A stretch of DNA of 64,000 nucleotides from Charina bottae (Eukaryota; Chordata; Lepidosauria; Squamata; Charinaidae). Shown here one piece after another: positions 21,488 to 32,149 of this stretch. The translations under genes and the position numbers were made by a program. Positions within the stretch are counted from its first letter, which is position 1, and each line of letters begins with the position of its first letter. The stretch is from positions 4,774,001-4,838,000 of the forward strand of contig JALMGJ010000020.1 in NCBI GenBank assembly GCA_023362775.1, read 5' to 3'. The notes under the pieces were generated by a model. The model was not told where the DNA came from and ran no database searches. It saw only the letters and a program-made list of their open reading frames with translations.

Positions 21488-21952
21488 TTATTTATTTATT
21501 ATTTAAATTTATATCACCGCCCATCTCCCCCGGCCAGGGGACTATGGACGGTTTACAATAAAAGTGAGGTTAAAAATATAAATATAAAATTACACTATCA
21601 ATATAAATAGAATAAATATAGAATCCAAGGGCAATAGATCTTAATAATAGGGAGATAATTATGACACCAGCCATCCCCAGGAGGAACTGTTGACCTTCCC
21701 ATCCCAAGGAAGGCAGCAGAACCAGGTCTTCAAATTTTTCCGGAAGGAAACCCACCTCAGCTCTAGGGGCAAGATGTTCCAAAGGGCGGGTGCTACTGCA
21801 GAGAAGACACACCTCCTGGATCCCACTAGATGAAATTCTTTTGCCAATGGGATCCTTAGCATGCCCTCTCTGCATGACCGGGTGGGGCGGGTCGATGTTC
21901 TGGGGATGAGACGGTCCCTCAGGTAACCTGGTCCCATGCCATGTAGGGCTTT
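21488..21952 (-). pseudogene. CR1-type LINE 3' end with ORF2 C-terminus, 9-bp target duplication
   Basis: Minus-strand frames read GPGYLRDRLIPRTSTRPTRS, FSAVAPALWNILPLELR and FRKNLKTWFCC, then a 3' UTR and TTTATTTATT tail. ACTGCTGTT is present at 21479-21487 and 21953-21961, giving the exact 465-bp insertion into an older CR1 remnant. Severely 5' truncated. Confidence 0.88.
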
Positions 21953-22004
21953 ACTGCTGTTACTGTTAAGAACTTCTTCCCAATTTTCAATTGAAATCTC
22001 TCTC

Positions 22005-22165
22005 CGTGTAATATAAATAATCAGTTATTCCACATCTTGCACTCTAGAATTAAATTAAATTTCTTTCTAGAAATTAAATTCTCCCTGTCATACAGATAAG
22101 CAGTTATTCCACATGTGATATTCTAGAAAGAATTAAATTTCTTCCTAGAATGAAATTTAATAGAG
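22005..22165. repeat. Imperfect tandem duplication (~85-90 bp)
   Basis: Two diverged units each contain CAGTTATTCCACAT, TCTAGAA and AATTAAATTTCTT. The first is at about 22020-22100, the second at about 22100-22165. Short inverted TCTAGAA motifs also occur. Probably an old local duplication within CR1-derived DNA. Confidence 0.65.
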
Positions 22166-22254
22166 GCAAATACAGAGTTACTGATTCTGCTTTTACTTAA
22201 GAAAAATAAATTAAATGAACAAATATAGGATTGGAGATACCTGGCTTGGCAATA

Positions 22255-22590
22255 AAATAGGTAAAGGTTCCCCCCCACACATTTGTGCAGTCGTGTCTGA
22301 CTCTAGGGGCCGGTGCTCATCTCTGTTTGTTAGCCAAAGAGCCAGCGTTGTCCAAAGATGTCATGTGGCCAGCATGACGCATGCGGAATGCTGTTACCTA
22401 CCCACCAAAGTGGTACCTATTCATCTACTTGCATTTGCATGCTTTCGAATTGCTAGGTTGGCAAGATCTGGGGCTAGTGCAGGAGCTCACTCTGTCATGT
22501 GGGGCTAGGGATTTGAACCTCTGAACTTGCGATCTTCCGATCGACAAGCCTGGCGTCTTACCCACTGAGCCACCACACCCCTAGCATCCA
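22255..22590 (-). repeat. Sauria-type tRNA SINE with 11-bp target duplication
   Basis: Complement of the standard head (CCACTGAGCCACCACACCCC at the right), body core TGCATTTGCATGCTTTCGAA, and GTAAAGGTTCCCC at the left. GCTTGGCAATA flanks it (22244-22254 and 22591-22601). A few bases (CTTCCGCAG) are missing near GAAGATG. Confidence 0.94.
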
Positions 22591-22601
22591 GCTTGGCAAT
22601 A

Positions 22602-23039
22602 GGATGTATGAAAAGTATATTGGAAAAGTAGTTGAAACATCTCTGCCAATGTCTTGGATTCATTTGAGAAAATGTGTTTGAGAACAAGCAGGAGTCTGAA
22701 CTAGCATCTGCTTGCAACTTATTAAAGCAGCTACATCTGTTCTCAAGATCATGCAGCTGCAGTGGAAGCCTCTTTTTAAGTTATGAGATCCTGGAAGGAG
22801 GTGTGGCTCTTTTAAGGAATTGCAAACAGGTGTTATATTTACATTCCTGCACACACTGAAGCGGCCTTGCTCAATCAAATCTGCAGCACTGCACAAATCT
22901 AGCAGTTGATTAGTATCTGAATATGAACCAGCAACGTGACAGGGCTGCCTCTATAGGCAAGTACTGTTTTAGGCTACATCAATAGAAATCTCATTTCCAA
23001 ATCACAAGAAGTAATATTTCCATTGTATTTTGCATGGAT
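22602..23039. other. No feature recognised
   Basis: Unique-looking DNA. Two opposing short frames of 61-78 residues, neither with a motif. Confidence 0.45.
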
Positions 23040-23225
23040 CAGATTCCACACTCAGTACTATGTCCATCTCTGGGCAACAGAAAGATTACAAAATTAGAGG
23101 GAGTCTACCCTTGAGAAAAGATGACCAAGGAAGGGTATGATAACACTGTTCAAGTATCTGAAAGGGGGTTACCCCGAAGGAGGTTAAAAGCTGCTCTTTA
23201 TTTTCCAAAAGTGCAAAATAGAGAA
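23040..23225 (+). pseudogene. Old LINE ORF C-terminal remnant
   Basis: A plus-strand reading gives LFKYLKGGY around 23140-23170, the FKYLKG motif found near the C-terminus of reverse transcriptases of CR1/jockey-like LINEs in vertebrates. Flanks are heavily mutated with stops. Confidence 0.45.
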
Positions 23226-24026
23226 TAATGTCTGAGTTGGTTGACCTAAACAAACTAAACAGAGTCAGACTTCATTAGTATTTAACTATCAGGAAGGCTC
23301 AGTTAGACTGGGAAGTTTAAAAAAAAGGGCAGTAGGCAGTGACAAACCACTTTTATATTGTTGTCATGAAAACATCATGGATATGTCCGTGGCATCACTA
23401 GGAGTCAAAGTTAATGAAGGAGATTGGAGGAGTCAGAATAAAATGGGCTGATTTTGTAGATGCTGTACATTTGTCCCTCTGTATTTAGAGACAGGGATGT
23501 GCAAATCAGTGGGAATTCAGTCAGCGTCAGTGCCACATGTATTCATTTGGCATTCTTTTTGATCTAATTTTTGAACATTTCATTAAAAATGCCTAAAAAT
23601 CCACATATTTTTCCAATGTGTATGTATGTTTCTATGCAACATATATGCTTACCCCGAAATACATTTGTCTACTTATAAACTTTATATGCATTTTTATAAT
23701 ATATTTTCTATGTAGCTTTGTTTATATATTCTTTCTTAAATGTAATTAGCCCTAGCATACTTTTTAAGGCAATTTTGCGACATATATGCTGATTTTAAAG
23801 TAATTTCCCAAGTATATGCTAATTTTTGCACATATTTACAGCCAAGAATTATGGTTTCAGTGTACTCATTGCTGCCTTCAGTGCTCCAGCAGAATCCACA
23901 TTAGCAGTTCATAATATCTTGAGTTCAGGCTGTTGTAGATATTTTTTCTTTTATACCCATACAAAAGAGTAAATCCCCTTGAAGTCAGTTGGCTTACTTT
24001 TGAATAGAAATATATAGGATTTGACT
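23226..24026. other. No feature recognised
   Basis: AT-rich, unique-looking DNA. Confidence 0.45.
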
Positions 24027-24425
24027 ACAGGTAGTTTTCAAATTACGACCATTTGTTTAACAACCGTTAGAAGCTACGACAGTGCTGAAAAAGTGACTTA
24101 TGACCAGTCCTCGCAGTTGCGACCATCACAGCGTCCCCGCAGTCACATGATCAAACTTTGGGCGTTTGGCAAGCAGCACATATTTATGACGATTGCAGCA
24201 TCCCGGGGTCACGTGATCACCATTTACAACCTTCACAGGGGGCTTCCAACAAGCAAAGTCAATGGGGGAAGCTGCATTTGCTTAACGACCATGTGATTTG
24301 CTTAACAACCACATGATTTGCTTAATGACCATGGCTAAAAAGGTAGTAAAATCAGGCACGACTCACTTAATGACCATATTGCTTAGTGATGGAAGTTCCG
24401 GTCCCAATTATGGTCAAAATTGTAT
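24027..24425 (+). mobile_element. Unclassified interspersed repeat with ACAGGTAGT end (copy A)
   Basis: Starts ACAGGTAGTTTTCAAATTACGACC. It contains repeated CTTAACGACCATGTGATTTG modules (three tandem variants near 24280-24330) and GTCACGTGATCACC, and finishes near AATTATGGTCAAAATTG. Copy B at 47050-47333 (minus) ends with the complement, GAGGACTACCTGT. The opposed ACAGGTAGT/ACTACCTGT ends suggest a DNA transposon or MITE, but no target duplication is clear. The 91-residue frame through it is an artefact. Confidence 0.6.
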
Positions 24426-24567
24426 TGGCCTTTTACTTACGTACTGCCTTCAGACTGTACTTATTGTTCTGTTTCTTCTGCTTCACCTACGGCAGTTGGT
24501 AACTCATTTCAATATTGATTGATTGTGTGCCATCAGTGTAGGAGGAGACCCATGTTTGTCTATGGTG

Positions 24568-24650
24568 GCAAAGAATCAGAAGGAATCTGGTAGCACCTTT
24601 TCTGACTAACAAATTTTATTAAAAGGCATAAGCTTTCATTCATCTGATGA
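24568..24650 (-). mobile_element. Penelope-like 3' fragment with collapsed hammerhead core
   Basis: On the minus strand, CATCAGATGAATGAAAGCTT is followed by ATAAAATTTGTTAGTCAG and GGTGCTACCAGATTCCTTCT. This is the widespread amniote repeat whose intact form carries CTGATGA-hairpin-GAAAGC. Here the stem-II hairpin is missing, so the core cannot be functional. Confidence 0.6.
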
Positions 24651-24925
24651 GCTGGAGCCATCTAGTCAGTGTTGACTCTTGGCAGTCACATAGATAGACT
24701 TTCTCCAGAATGATCTGTTCCTCAACTTGGCTCTTTACCAGCTTCCCAACAGTGTGCCCAACATTGTGGTAATTAAAAGCCCATTCAACTTGTTGCTGCT
24801 CATCCTGTTCTCTTTTCTTTCACATTTTGCAGCATTATGGACTTCTCAATGGAGCTGAGTTTTTGTATAATGTGTCCAAAATATGGTGGTTTGAGCTTGG
24901 TCATTTATGTCTGAAGTGAGAACTC
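24651..24925 (-). pseudogene. Old Bov-B/RTE LINE 3' remnant
   Basis: The minus strand reads YFGHIIQKLSSIEKSIMLQNVKEKR, matching the Bov-B block YFGHIMR...LEK-LMLGKVEGKRKR seen at 31885 and 38604. GTTGACTCTTGGCAGTCACA at the left resembles the Bov-B 3' end. Stops interrupt it. Confidence 0.7.
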
Positions 24926-25737
24926 TGGATTGATTGATAAACAAATGATCTATTTGTTTTCTTGTCTGTCCATGGTCTTCTCCAACCCCAGCATTCGAAA
25001 ACATCAAGACACCGTGTTTAGACTGTCAGCATCCTCCTCTGAATAATATTTTGTTTGAGGACATTGCCTAACCCTAACCCAAGTTGGATTCCCTACTGCC
25101 CTCAACCTCCTGCCATTTTCAGCCCCTGAAAGTCTGTCTTTAAAAATCGCTGTGCTCTCCTGAACAATGGCATGGAGAAATTGTATGATAATAGGAATTT
25201 TTCTTTTTGAAGTTCTGTAAGTTGTTTTAGAACCCAAATGATTATCTTGACATTGCAATGCAATGTTTTGCCGTACGTATAGAGATAATATTGTCACCAA
25301 CCTTATCTGTGTAAAGTAAGATAAGATATTTGTTTTATGACATTGTGAAATTGCATATACAATTTATCCTGCACAGGAATTATCTTTGCATCAAAAAGCT
25401 ATAACATATGAAGCCTTTAGTGAAAAATCATTCTCACCTATGAAGATAAAGCAACCATATACTGTACTTTCCCTGGGTATGTGTCAGATCATGCACAGGT
25501 ATCACTTTCTATTCTTCCAAAAGCTCAACCCTGTATTCAGGAAGTAGCGAACAGCAGAAATATCAAAAATGTTTACACAATGCCTTTCTCTGGTCTGAAC
25601 AGTACTGGCTTGCATCTCGCCACCTTAACCCTTACATCATGAAAGTACAACTCTGTGCAACATTGTAGAATCTACCAAGAAGGATATAATGAATCTTTTA
25701 CTGTATCAGAGGAGACATTGCACACTGGTAGGTGATC
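24926..25737. other. No feature recognised
   Basis: Unique-looking sequence with a chance CCTAACCCTAACCC near 25066. The 98-residue minus frame has no motif. Confidence 0.4.
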
Positions 25738-25745
25738 TTATAAAG

Positions 25746-26086
25746 CAGAGCTTTCCAAACTGTGTGTCGGGACACGTTAGTGTGTCGGCTGCAGTGTCTG
25801 GGTGTGTTGCAGCTGCTGCTGCCTCCTGGCTTCCATGCAGGTTCTAGTGCCTGCCTTGTGGCTTGCTGCCTCCAAACCTGCCCTGCCAGGATTCCGTGCA
25901 GGTCCTAGTGCCTGCCTTGTGCCTGGCTGCCTCCAAAGCTGCTGTGATTCTGCGCAGGTCCTAGTGCCTGCCTTGTGCCCTGCTGTAAGAGTGCATCACG
26001 AAATGATGCCCTGCTGTAAGAGTGTGTCGCAAAATGATGCATGTCTAAAAAGTGTGTCACCAACATGAAAAGTTTGGAAAGCTCTG
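25746..26086 (+). mobile_element. hAT-type MITE with internal VNTR (copy 2)
   Basis: Ends CAGAGCTTTCCAAACTGTG and AGTTTGGAAAGCTCTG are nearly perfect inverted repeats. Target duplications TTATAAAG (25738-25745) and CTATAAAG (26087-26094) match at 7 of 8. Inside, three units of the GCAGGTCCTAGTGCCTGCC repeat occupy about 25829-25983, and a ~32-bp CCCTGCTGTAAGAGTG...ATGATG unit is doubled near the right end. Closely related to the larger copy at 41412. No transposase; the 88-residue frame is an artefact. Confidence 0.92.
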
Positions 26087-26757
26087 CTATAAAGGTTAAG
26101 GTTATTTTTCCACTGCTCTTAAATGGTAAGTCCTTAACATGTGCTTGCTATAGGAATCAGGCTAAGAAAATTTGGGGGCCCAATTCAAAAATCAAAATGG
26201 CACTGTAACTAAAGGATGCCTTTTTATTCTAAAGAAAGCTTGTTGTATTTGTTTCCTGCCATTAGGCCTTTTTTATCTTGCTGAAGTCGATTTTGCCCAG
26301 AATCAAAGGTTTATGTTGGTATCCTTCAATTTGGAAATGGGTTGCCTTTCAGTATTTTACTCCACTTTAGCTGCCAACAATAAACATGAAAAAGGTGGGT
26401 TGCTCCTAATGTGGGTGACAACCTATTAACTTTAAAATGCAGAAAAATGTGAAAAAAGAACAGACTGGTCTGAAATATTTGACCATAACTGAAAAGTCAA
26501 AGGATCAGCCAAATTCAAGCTTTAAGAAAGTATTTGGCTTCTTCCTTGAGCCGTGTTTTTAGGCACCAAAACTGAGCTGCAGCAGTATAAATGAATTCAG
26601 TCTTAGAAAAATAAAAATAAAAATAGAATAATTATTTTTGTATATTTACTGTATATGTGTTTATCTTAAAACATCTCTTTACTCTTAAAATATTTGTAAA
26701 AGAGAGCAACATTTATTAGCAGAAAAATGAAAGTACAGATTGTATTTGGAGAAGTGT
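26087..26757. other. No feature recognised
   Basis: AT-rich, unique-looking DNA. The 85-residue frame at 26172 has no motif that I recognise. Confidence 0.4.
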
Positions 26758-26770
26758 ATGGGAAAGCATA

Positions 26771-27116
26771 AAGGTGAAGGTAAAGGTCCCCCCCCCCCGC
26801 ACATTTGTGCAGTTGTGTCCGACTCTAGGGGCCGGTGCTCATCTCCGTTTGTTAGCCGAAGAGCCAGCACTGTCCGAAGATGCTTCCGCAGTCATGTGGC
26901 CGGCATGATGCGCGTGGAACGCTGTTACCTACCCACCGAAGTGGTACCTATTCATCTACTTGCATTTGCATGCTTTCGAATTGCTAGGTTGGCAAGAGCT
27001 GGGGCGAGTGTGGGAGCTCACTCCGTAACGCGGGACTAGGGATTCGAACCTCCGAACTTGCGATCTTCCGATCGACAAGCCTGGCGTCTTACCCGCTGAG
27101 CCACCACACCCCTTTA
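26771..27116 (-). repeat. Sauria-type tRNA SINE with 13-bp target duplication
   Basis: Full length on the minus strand, with complement of the A box (CCGCTGAGCCA) and B box (GGATTCGAACC), and the GTAAAGGTCCCCC end at left. ATGGGAAAGCATA flanks it at 26758-26770 and 27117-27129. A C10 run marks the tail. Confidence 0.95.
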
Positions 27117-27129
27117 ATGGGAAAGCATA

Positions 27130-28520
27130 GATAAAGTCTATTCAACTCATTTTACCCAAAAACATCAGATGGGTGTAAAAGGAAAGGAATGGCAGATAAC
27201 ATAGAATCTGAGAGTAAATAGAGTCATACAAAATGGAGGAAACTCTTAAAATGAACCAAATTCTGAAGGAAAGCAAGGACGTTTAGAGATGTAAATTATG
27301 CATACCGTACCTCTCAAGACATTCCATTTCAAAGCTAGAATCAGAACTGGATAGCTTTCCTGGTTTGGGGGGAAAGAGGGGTTTCCAGGCCTGTTTCCAA
27401 ATGTAGTTATGGTTACATGCCTGAAATCTCACAGGAAAGGTATGCTAAGGATCCACCCAGCAGGTAAAAATGATAAATTCTATTAATCATACAGATTGGC
27501 TATAGAACCTGAAAGAAATAAAAATCGGCAGAAAGAATGCTATTCACAATCAAGCACAAACACAGAAATACAGAGTTCAAACTTCTATTACTAGAAAATA
27601 AAGATTGGTATTATTTATAAAATCTGTACTATATAGGACTGTAGGAATTAGCCAGTATTTAAATTAGAAGACAAAATCCTATGTGAATGTTGTGTAATCA
27701 TTCTTATTCAAGGCTGAGAAAATGGTATTTTCAGTGTCTGATGGGAGATCAATTATAAGATTTTCATTCCTGTATGAACCAACCTGACCATTACACCTTT
27801 AAAAAGTGCATATCCCAAATGCACATTCTGCTTCAGCCAGAATAAATAACATGTGTACAAAATTATACACTAAAAATCCATTTGAATTTTATTTGTACAA
27901 AAATCTCCAGGGTACATATTTACTTGAAATTGTTTCTCACCTGCTGCAGAAATGAGGTGGAATTATTTTATGCTTTAAAAACTTATAAATGTTACACAAA
28001 ACAAAGCAGACCCCTTTCAGTTTCTCCTATTCACATTTCAGACCATATAAGTGTTTCACCCAATTCAGTTTTAAAAAGCAAGAATATTTGCTTGGCAATC
28101 CTTCTTGCCTGTTTTTTTTTAAATTTGTTTATTTATAAAATTTGTTACACTACCAACTAGTGAAGTCTCTCAGTAGTATACAATATAAACATAAGGATCT
28201 TGAAATTAAATTAAATATATTTTAGATTATAATGACCATTTTATTATACATAAAAATATATAAACCTGAACATACAATGTAATAAAAAGCTAATGGGTAC
28301 TCCATTTGAAAAGTGCAGAGTCATACAAAGCTTAACACTTTTCTAAAACTACTTTGGATATTTGTTGCAAATAACATAGTCAAAACACGTAGTGCTGAGA
28401 TGGAGGATAATTGGAATCATTCTTTAAAGCATATGCTTAATGTAATGTAATGTAGCTCAACCCTTTGGCAAAGGGAAGGAAACAGAATTATTTCCAGAAT
28501 TTTTTGGAATATTGGAATGA
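27130..28520. other. No feature recognised
   Basis: AT-rich, unique-looking DNA. The 92-residue frame at 27882 is hydrophobic only by AT-rich composition. Confidence 0.4.
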
Positions 28521-28526
28521 GTCTGT

Positions 28527-28548
28527 AGCAGCAGCAGCAGCAGCAGCA
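28527..28548. repeat. Short (CAG)n tract
   Basis: Seven CAG units precede ATGGCTGC. The following 60-residue frame has a plausible start context but no recognisable domain, so no gene is called. Confidence 0.9.
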
Positions 28549-29105
28549 AGATGGCTGCAAAGAATGCAAAGATTATTGTATTTACCTTTTTACAAGCTGG
28601 TAAGAGTCATTCAGTGAAATGGCATTCAAATATGATGGAAGCAAGGAAGATTAATAGTTTTCTCTTGTTCCAAAGTTTTCCTACTCTGCCTGATCATTTG
28701 ACCTATGAACTTGACTTAGAGGATGTCTACTAGTGCTAGAATGAGCAGAGCTGCAGTTTGCACATCCCCCAACACATGCACATACACACATTCTAGCATT
28801 AGTAGACATCCTTTTGTTAGTGGTACCCAGTAAGAACTTTTGCAGAGTAGGTACCTCCCAGTTCTACAGGTACAAATCTGCAGCCAATATCAACTGTGTC
28901 TTGGTTGCACAGGGCTCTCCTCCTCCTCCCAATCTGCTTGCCTATTGTCATACTTATGCATCCGTTCCTGGGTGGGGGGGTGGGGGAGGGAGGGGAATCT
29001 ACTCCAGGCATTATGTCTAGAAAACCCATTCCATTTTTCATTCTATTCCATTCCAGGTTTGCTGTGTTTTGCTGTGTGGGTGTAAATACTCCTTATCCTA
29101 CTTTT
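28549..29105. other. No feature recognised
   Basis: Unique-looking, with a G-rich block (GGGTGGGGGGGTGGGGGAGG near 28971) that might form a G-quadruplex. Confidence 0.45.
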
Positions 29106-29119
29106 ATCTTCAAATGTAG

Positions 29120-29253
29120 CCAGTTTGGTGTAGTGGTTAAGGCATGGGGGAAGCAGGCAAGGGCAAACCACTTTCAAAAAACTTTGCCAAGAAAACTGCA
29201 GGGACTTAGGCAGTCTCCAAGAATCGGATACGATTGAACGGATTAGAAAAAAA
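29120..29253 (+). repeat. tRNA-derived SINE with internal deletion, 14-bp target duplication
   Basis: Head CCAGTTTGGTGTAGTGGTTA passes, after ~90 bp missing, into GGCAAGGGCAAACCACTTTC, AAGAAAACTGCAGGGACTTA and the Bov-B-like TCGGATACGATTGAACG. ATCTTCAAATGTAG is exact at 29106-29119 and 29254-29267. The body is mostly lost, yet both ends are intact, so it may have inserted already deleted. Confidence 0.92.
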
Positions 29254-29267
29254 ATCTTCAAATGTAG

Positions 29268-30049
29268 TGGCTCTGCAGGATGCTGCAGAATTGGTCTCCC
29301 GTTTTTTTTTTTTTAATCTCCCCACCCTACACAATATAGTCAGGGGCAGCACACAGAGCAATACTGGAGACCGGGGGAATAGCAACAGGCAGCATGGGGT
29401 GCCTCTGTTTGCTGTTTGTACCATAACATGAAGGAGGGAAAGGAAAATAGACCCAAATTTCACTGTTTCCCCCACATTTTCAGATGTCCTTTATTTTTAA
29501 AGTCTCAGTTTACACTTTCTGTGTAATTCTGTGCCCTGTCCTTATGACCTTGGGGTTGCTTGATTCAGCTGGTCTTTTTGGTGCAGTGGGCTGCTCTAGG
29601 AATTAAAATATGCAGTTTAAAATGCATGTGTTTTAAGCCTTGGATGGCTGGAGCAGGGGTCTCCCACTCCAATCATCAGGAGTGTAGTTCATTAGTCTGA
29701 GGGTTGGAACCCTGGAGCCTGTTTTGTTCATTGATACGAAGGTCTCTGATGAGTCAAAGATGAAGACGGTTAAGTGCTGTTAAATATAGTTTTATTAAAT
29801 AAATAAACCCAACACATCCTCTGCCTGAAATCCACATCTACCTAGATTGGCATCCCTCCCACCATCCATTTAAACGTCATCTCCTGACAAATACTTACAT
29901 GTAGAAATGGTATATTTAAATGTACTAACAATGGCACTTTCTGACTGGTGTATCAGCAAAAATGAGATTAAGGAAGTTACAAATTCCTCCTAAGCATGAA
30001 TAAATTTTGCTACACTGTATGGCAATTCCACTTTGTTTTTTCATTACTC
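29268..30049. other. No feature recognised
   Basis: Unique-looking, with a T14 run near 29301. Confidence 0.45.
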
Positions 30050-30400
30050 TATTGTTCATCACCAGCATTGAGAACTGGGAAGCCCTAACTCATGAGCGTT
30101 TCAATTGGAGGTCATCCTTTATTAATGGCGCTATGGACTTTGAAGAAGCACGAGTACAGGGCGAAAGGGAGAAAAGAGCTAAAAGGAAGGCACGTCAGGC
30201 AAACCCTCATCATGACCGTCTCCCACCCGGAAACCTATGCCCTCATTGTGGGAGGTTGTGCGGATCCAGAATTGGCCTTTATAGCCACTTACGGACCCAC
30301 TGTTAAAATTTTACCTTTGGAAGACAATCTTACTCGGCTACGAGTGATCGCCAATGATGTTCATCACCAATTTTAAGAAGGTGGTTTGCAAGGGGGGACA
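30050..30400 (+). pseudogene. LINE ORF2 extreme C-terminus with terminal zinc-finger-like motif
   Basis: The plus-strand frame reads NWEALTHERFNWRSSFINGA, ...RKARQANP and CPHCGRLCGSRIGLYSHLRTHC with a stop at 30306. The C-x2-C...H-x4-C ending after R-x-G-L-x-S-H-x-R is a recurrent C-terminus of vertebrate LINE polyproteins. Upstream reverse transcriptase is absent. The exact clade is uncertain. It could be mistaken for a C2H2 zinc-finger exon, but the preceding W-R-S-S...GA...E block favours a LINE. Confidence 0.65.
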
Positions 30401-31396
30401 TTATTTCCTAGGGACTTTTTCCCCCCTGGGTAGAAACATACCCTATTCCCAAATGAGGTCTTTTGTGGACGCAGACACCCTCACGTCCACACTTCTTCCT
30501 CTTCTTCCTGAAATGTAGCTAGTTCATCTTCATTCCAAGGAAGAAAAATGTCTTTTCTGAGTCCAGTTGCCTCACGGTAACGTTTCCACTACCAACAGAA
30601 ATGGCATCTCAGGTGAGTGGGATGGAAAGTGTTTAGGCACATCTAAGGGCTTGGAGTTGTGTATGCTCACTTTGTTCAAGGGCTCCTTTGTGCTGCACAG
30701 TGATAACAATAGGCCGATTAAGTTGCCCCAGGCCTGATGCTGCAGGAGCAGCAAAAGGTGACAACCAGATGTCCTTTGTGCTTTTAAGACTAAGAAAGGA
30801 GAAGATCAGTTGTCTGAGGGGCAAGGGAATGCTGATAAATAGGAAAACAATTATATTGGTATGGATGCATGACAGTAAAAGAGACAATGAGCTTTCTTTC
30901 ATTCCCTAATTTTCCAAAACAAATTTAACAATCAGTTCACACCAATTGGACCAAACAGGCAAGATGATACCTCAGCTATTGCTGACTAAGTGTTGTTGTG
31001 GTCTGGCTGTAAAAATTGGGCCATGAGTTTAAGACTCCTGGTTTAAAATAACATCAGGCCACATCAGGGTCCCAGTGTTCACAGAAGTCATTACTCCCCA
31101 TTAAAGAATCAGGGAAGGTTTTTCTCTGTGTCGTTTGCAAGGAAATTGCAATCTGGATTGTCATTTGTGAGGAAGAGGTTAGGAGTAGATGTTGTGTATC
31201 TCCTTTCCTTTTGCCCCAGTATACGTCCACAATTAGGGCAATGCCTCCTCCATTCCTCTCCATTTCCTGTGTTCTTAAACATTCACACTGGATTCAGAGA
31301 GGCACTGCACTGCTTCTAAGTGAGTATAGAAGCAGTTGGAAAGACAGGAGAGGGTGTCCTTACCGATGTCCTTTTTTCCTTTAAAACACTTCCTAT
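30401..31396. other. No feature recognised
   Basis: Unique-looking, with several short opposing frames. None carries a motif. Confidence 0.4.
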
Positions 31397-31405
31397 ACAC
31401 TCTTG

Positions 31406-31750
31406 TGTGTGGGGGGCGTGGTGGCTCAGCGGGTAAGACGCCAGGCTTGTCGATCGGAAGATCGCAAGTTCAGAGGTTCGAATCCCTAGCCCTGCATGTG
31501 GAGTGAGCTCCCGCACTAGCTCCAGCTCTTGCCAACCTAGCAATTTGAATGCATGCAAATGCAAGTAGATTAATAGGTACCACTTTAGTGGGTAGGTAAC
31601 AGCGTTCCGCGTGCGTCATGTGGCCACATGACCATGGAAGCGTCTTCGGACAACGCTGGCTCTTCAGCTAACAAATGGAGATGAGCACCGGCCCCTAGAG
31701 TAGGACATGACTGCACAAATGTGCAGGGGGAACCTTTACCTTTACCTTAC
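31406..31750 (+). repeat. Sauria-type tRNA SINE with 9-bp target duplication
   Basis: A box TGGCTCAGCGG, B box GGTTCGAATCC, the usual body, and the CCTTTACCTTTACC end. ACACTCTTG flanks it (31397-31405 and 31751-31759). A few bases are lost near GCATGTGGAG and GTCATGTGGCC. Confidence 0.94.
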
Positions 31751-31884
31751 ACACTCTTGCAAATGGTGCAGTGCCTCTTCCACTACTTTCTATTTTCTGT
31801 GTTTATAAGTACAGATGATGGATACATTTGTCAGCAAGACTGACCCTATTTTAAAGTTATTTTAAAAAAGGTAAAGGTCTGTGG

Positions 31885-32137
31885 TTTTGTTGTTTATTCG
31901 TTTAGTCGCTTCCGACTCTTCGTGACTTCATGGACCAGCCCACGCCAGAGCTTCCTGTCGGCCGTCGCCACCCCTAGCTCCCCCAAAGTCGAGCCTGTCA
32001 CCTCCAGAATATCATCCATCCATCTTGCCCTTGGTCGGCCCCTCTTCCTTTTGCCTTCCACTTTCCCTAGCATCAGCATCTTCTCCAGGGTATCCTGTCT
32101 TCTCATTATGTGGCCGAAGTACTTCAGTTTTGCCTTT
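31885..32137 (-). pseudogene. Young Bov-B LINE 3' end with 12-bp target duplication
   Basis: On the minus strand an unbroken frame reads MRRQDTLEKMLMLGKVEGKR, KRGRPRARWMDDILEVTGST and LWRGLVHEVTKSRKRLNE, the Bov-B ORF2 C-terminus, then stop, AATAAACAACA and end. AAAGGTCTGTGG flanks it at 31873-31884 and 32138-32149. 5' truncated to 253 bp. Only a few residues differ from the copy at 38604, so both look recent. Confidence 0.95.
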
Positions 32138-32149
32138 AAAGGTCTGTGG

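Noticed and set aside
25066..25080. Interstitial telomere repeat
   Set aside because: Only about two CCCTAA units; expected by chance.
28551..28733. Small gene starting ATGGCTGCAAAG after a CAG run
   Set aside because: 60 residues, no domain, no splice or codon evidence; likely chance.
30050..30306. Possible C2H2 zinc-finger exon (CPHCGRLCGSRIGLYSHLRTHC)
   Set aside because: The motif with its upstream context matches the C-terminus of LINE polyproteins; a single non-classical finger at a chain end is not a zinc-finger gene.
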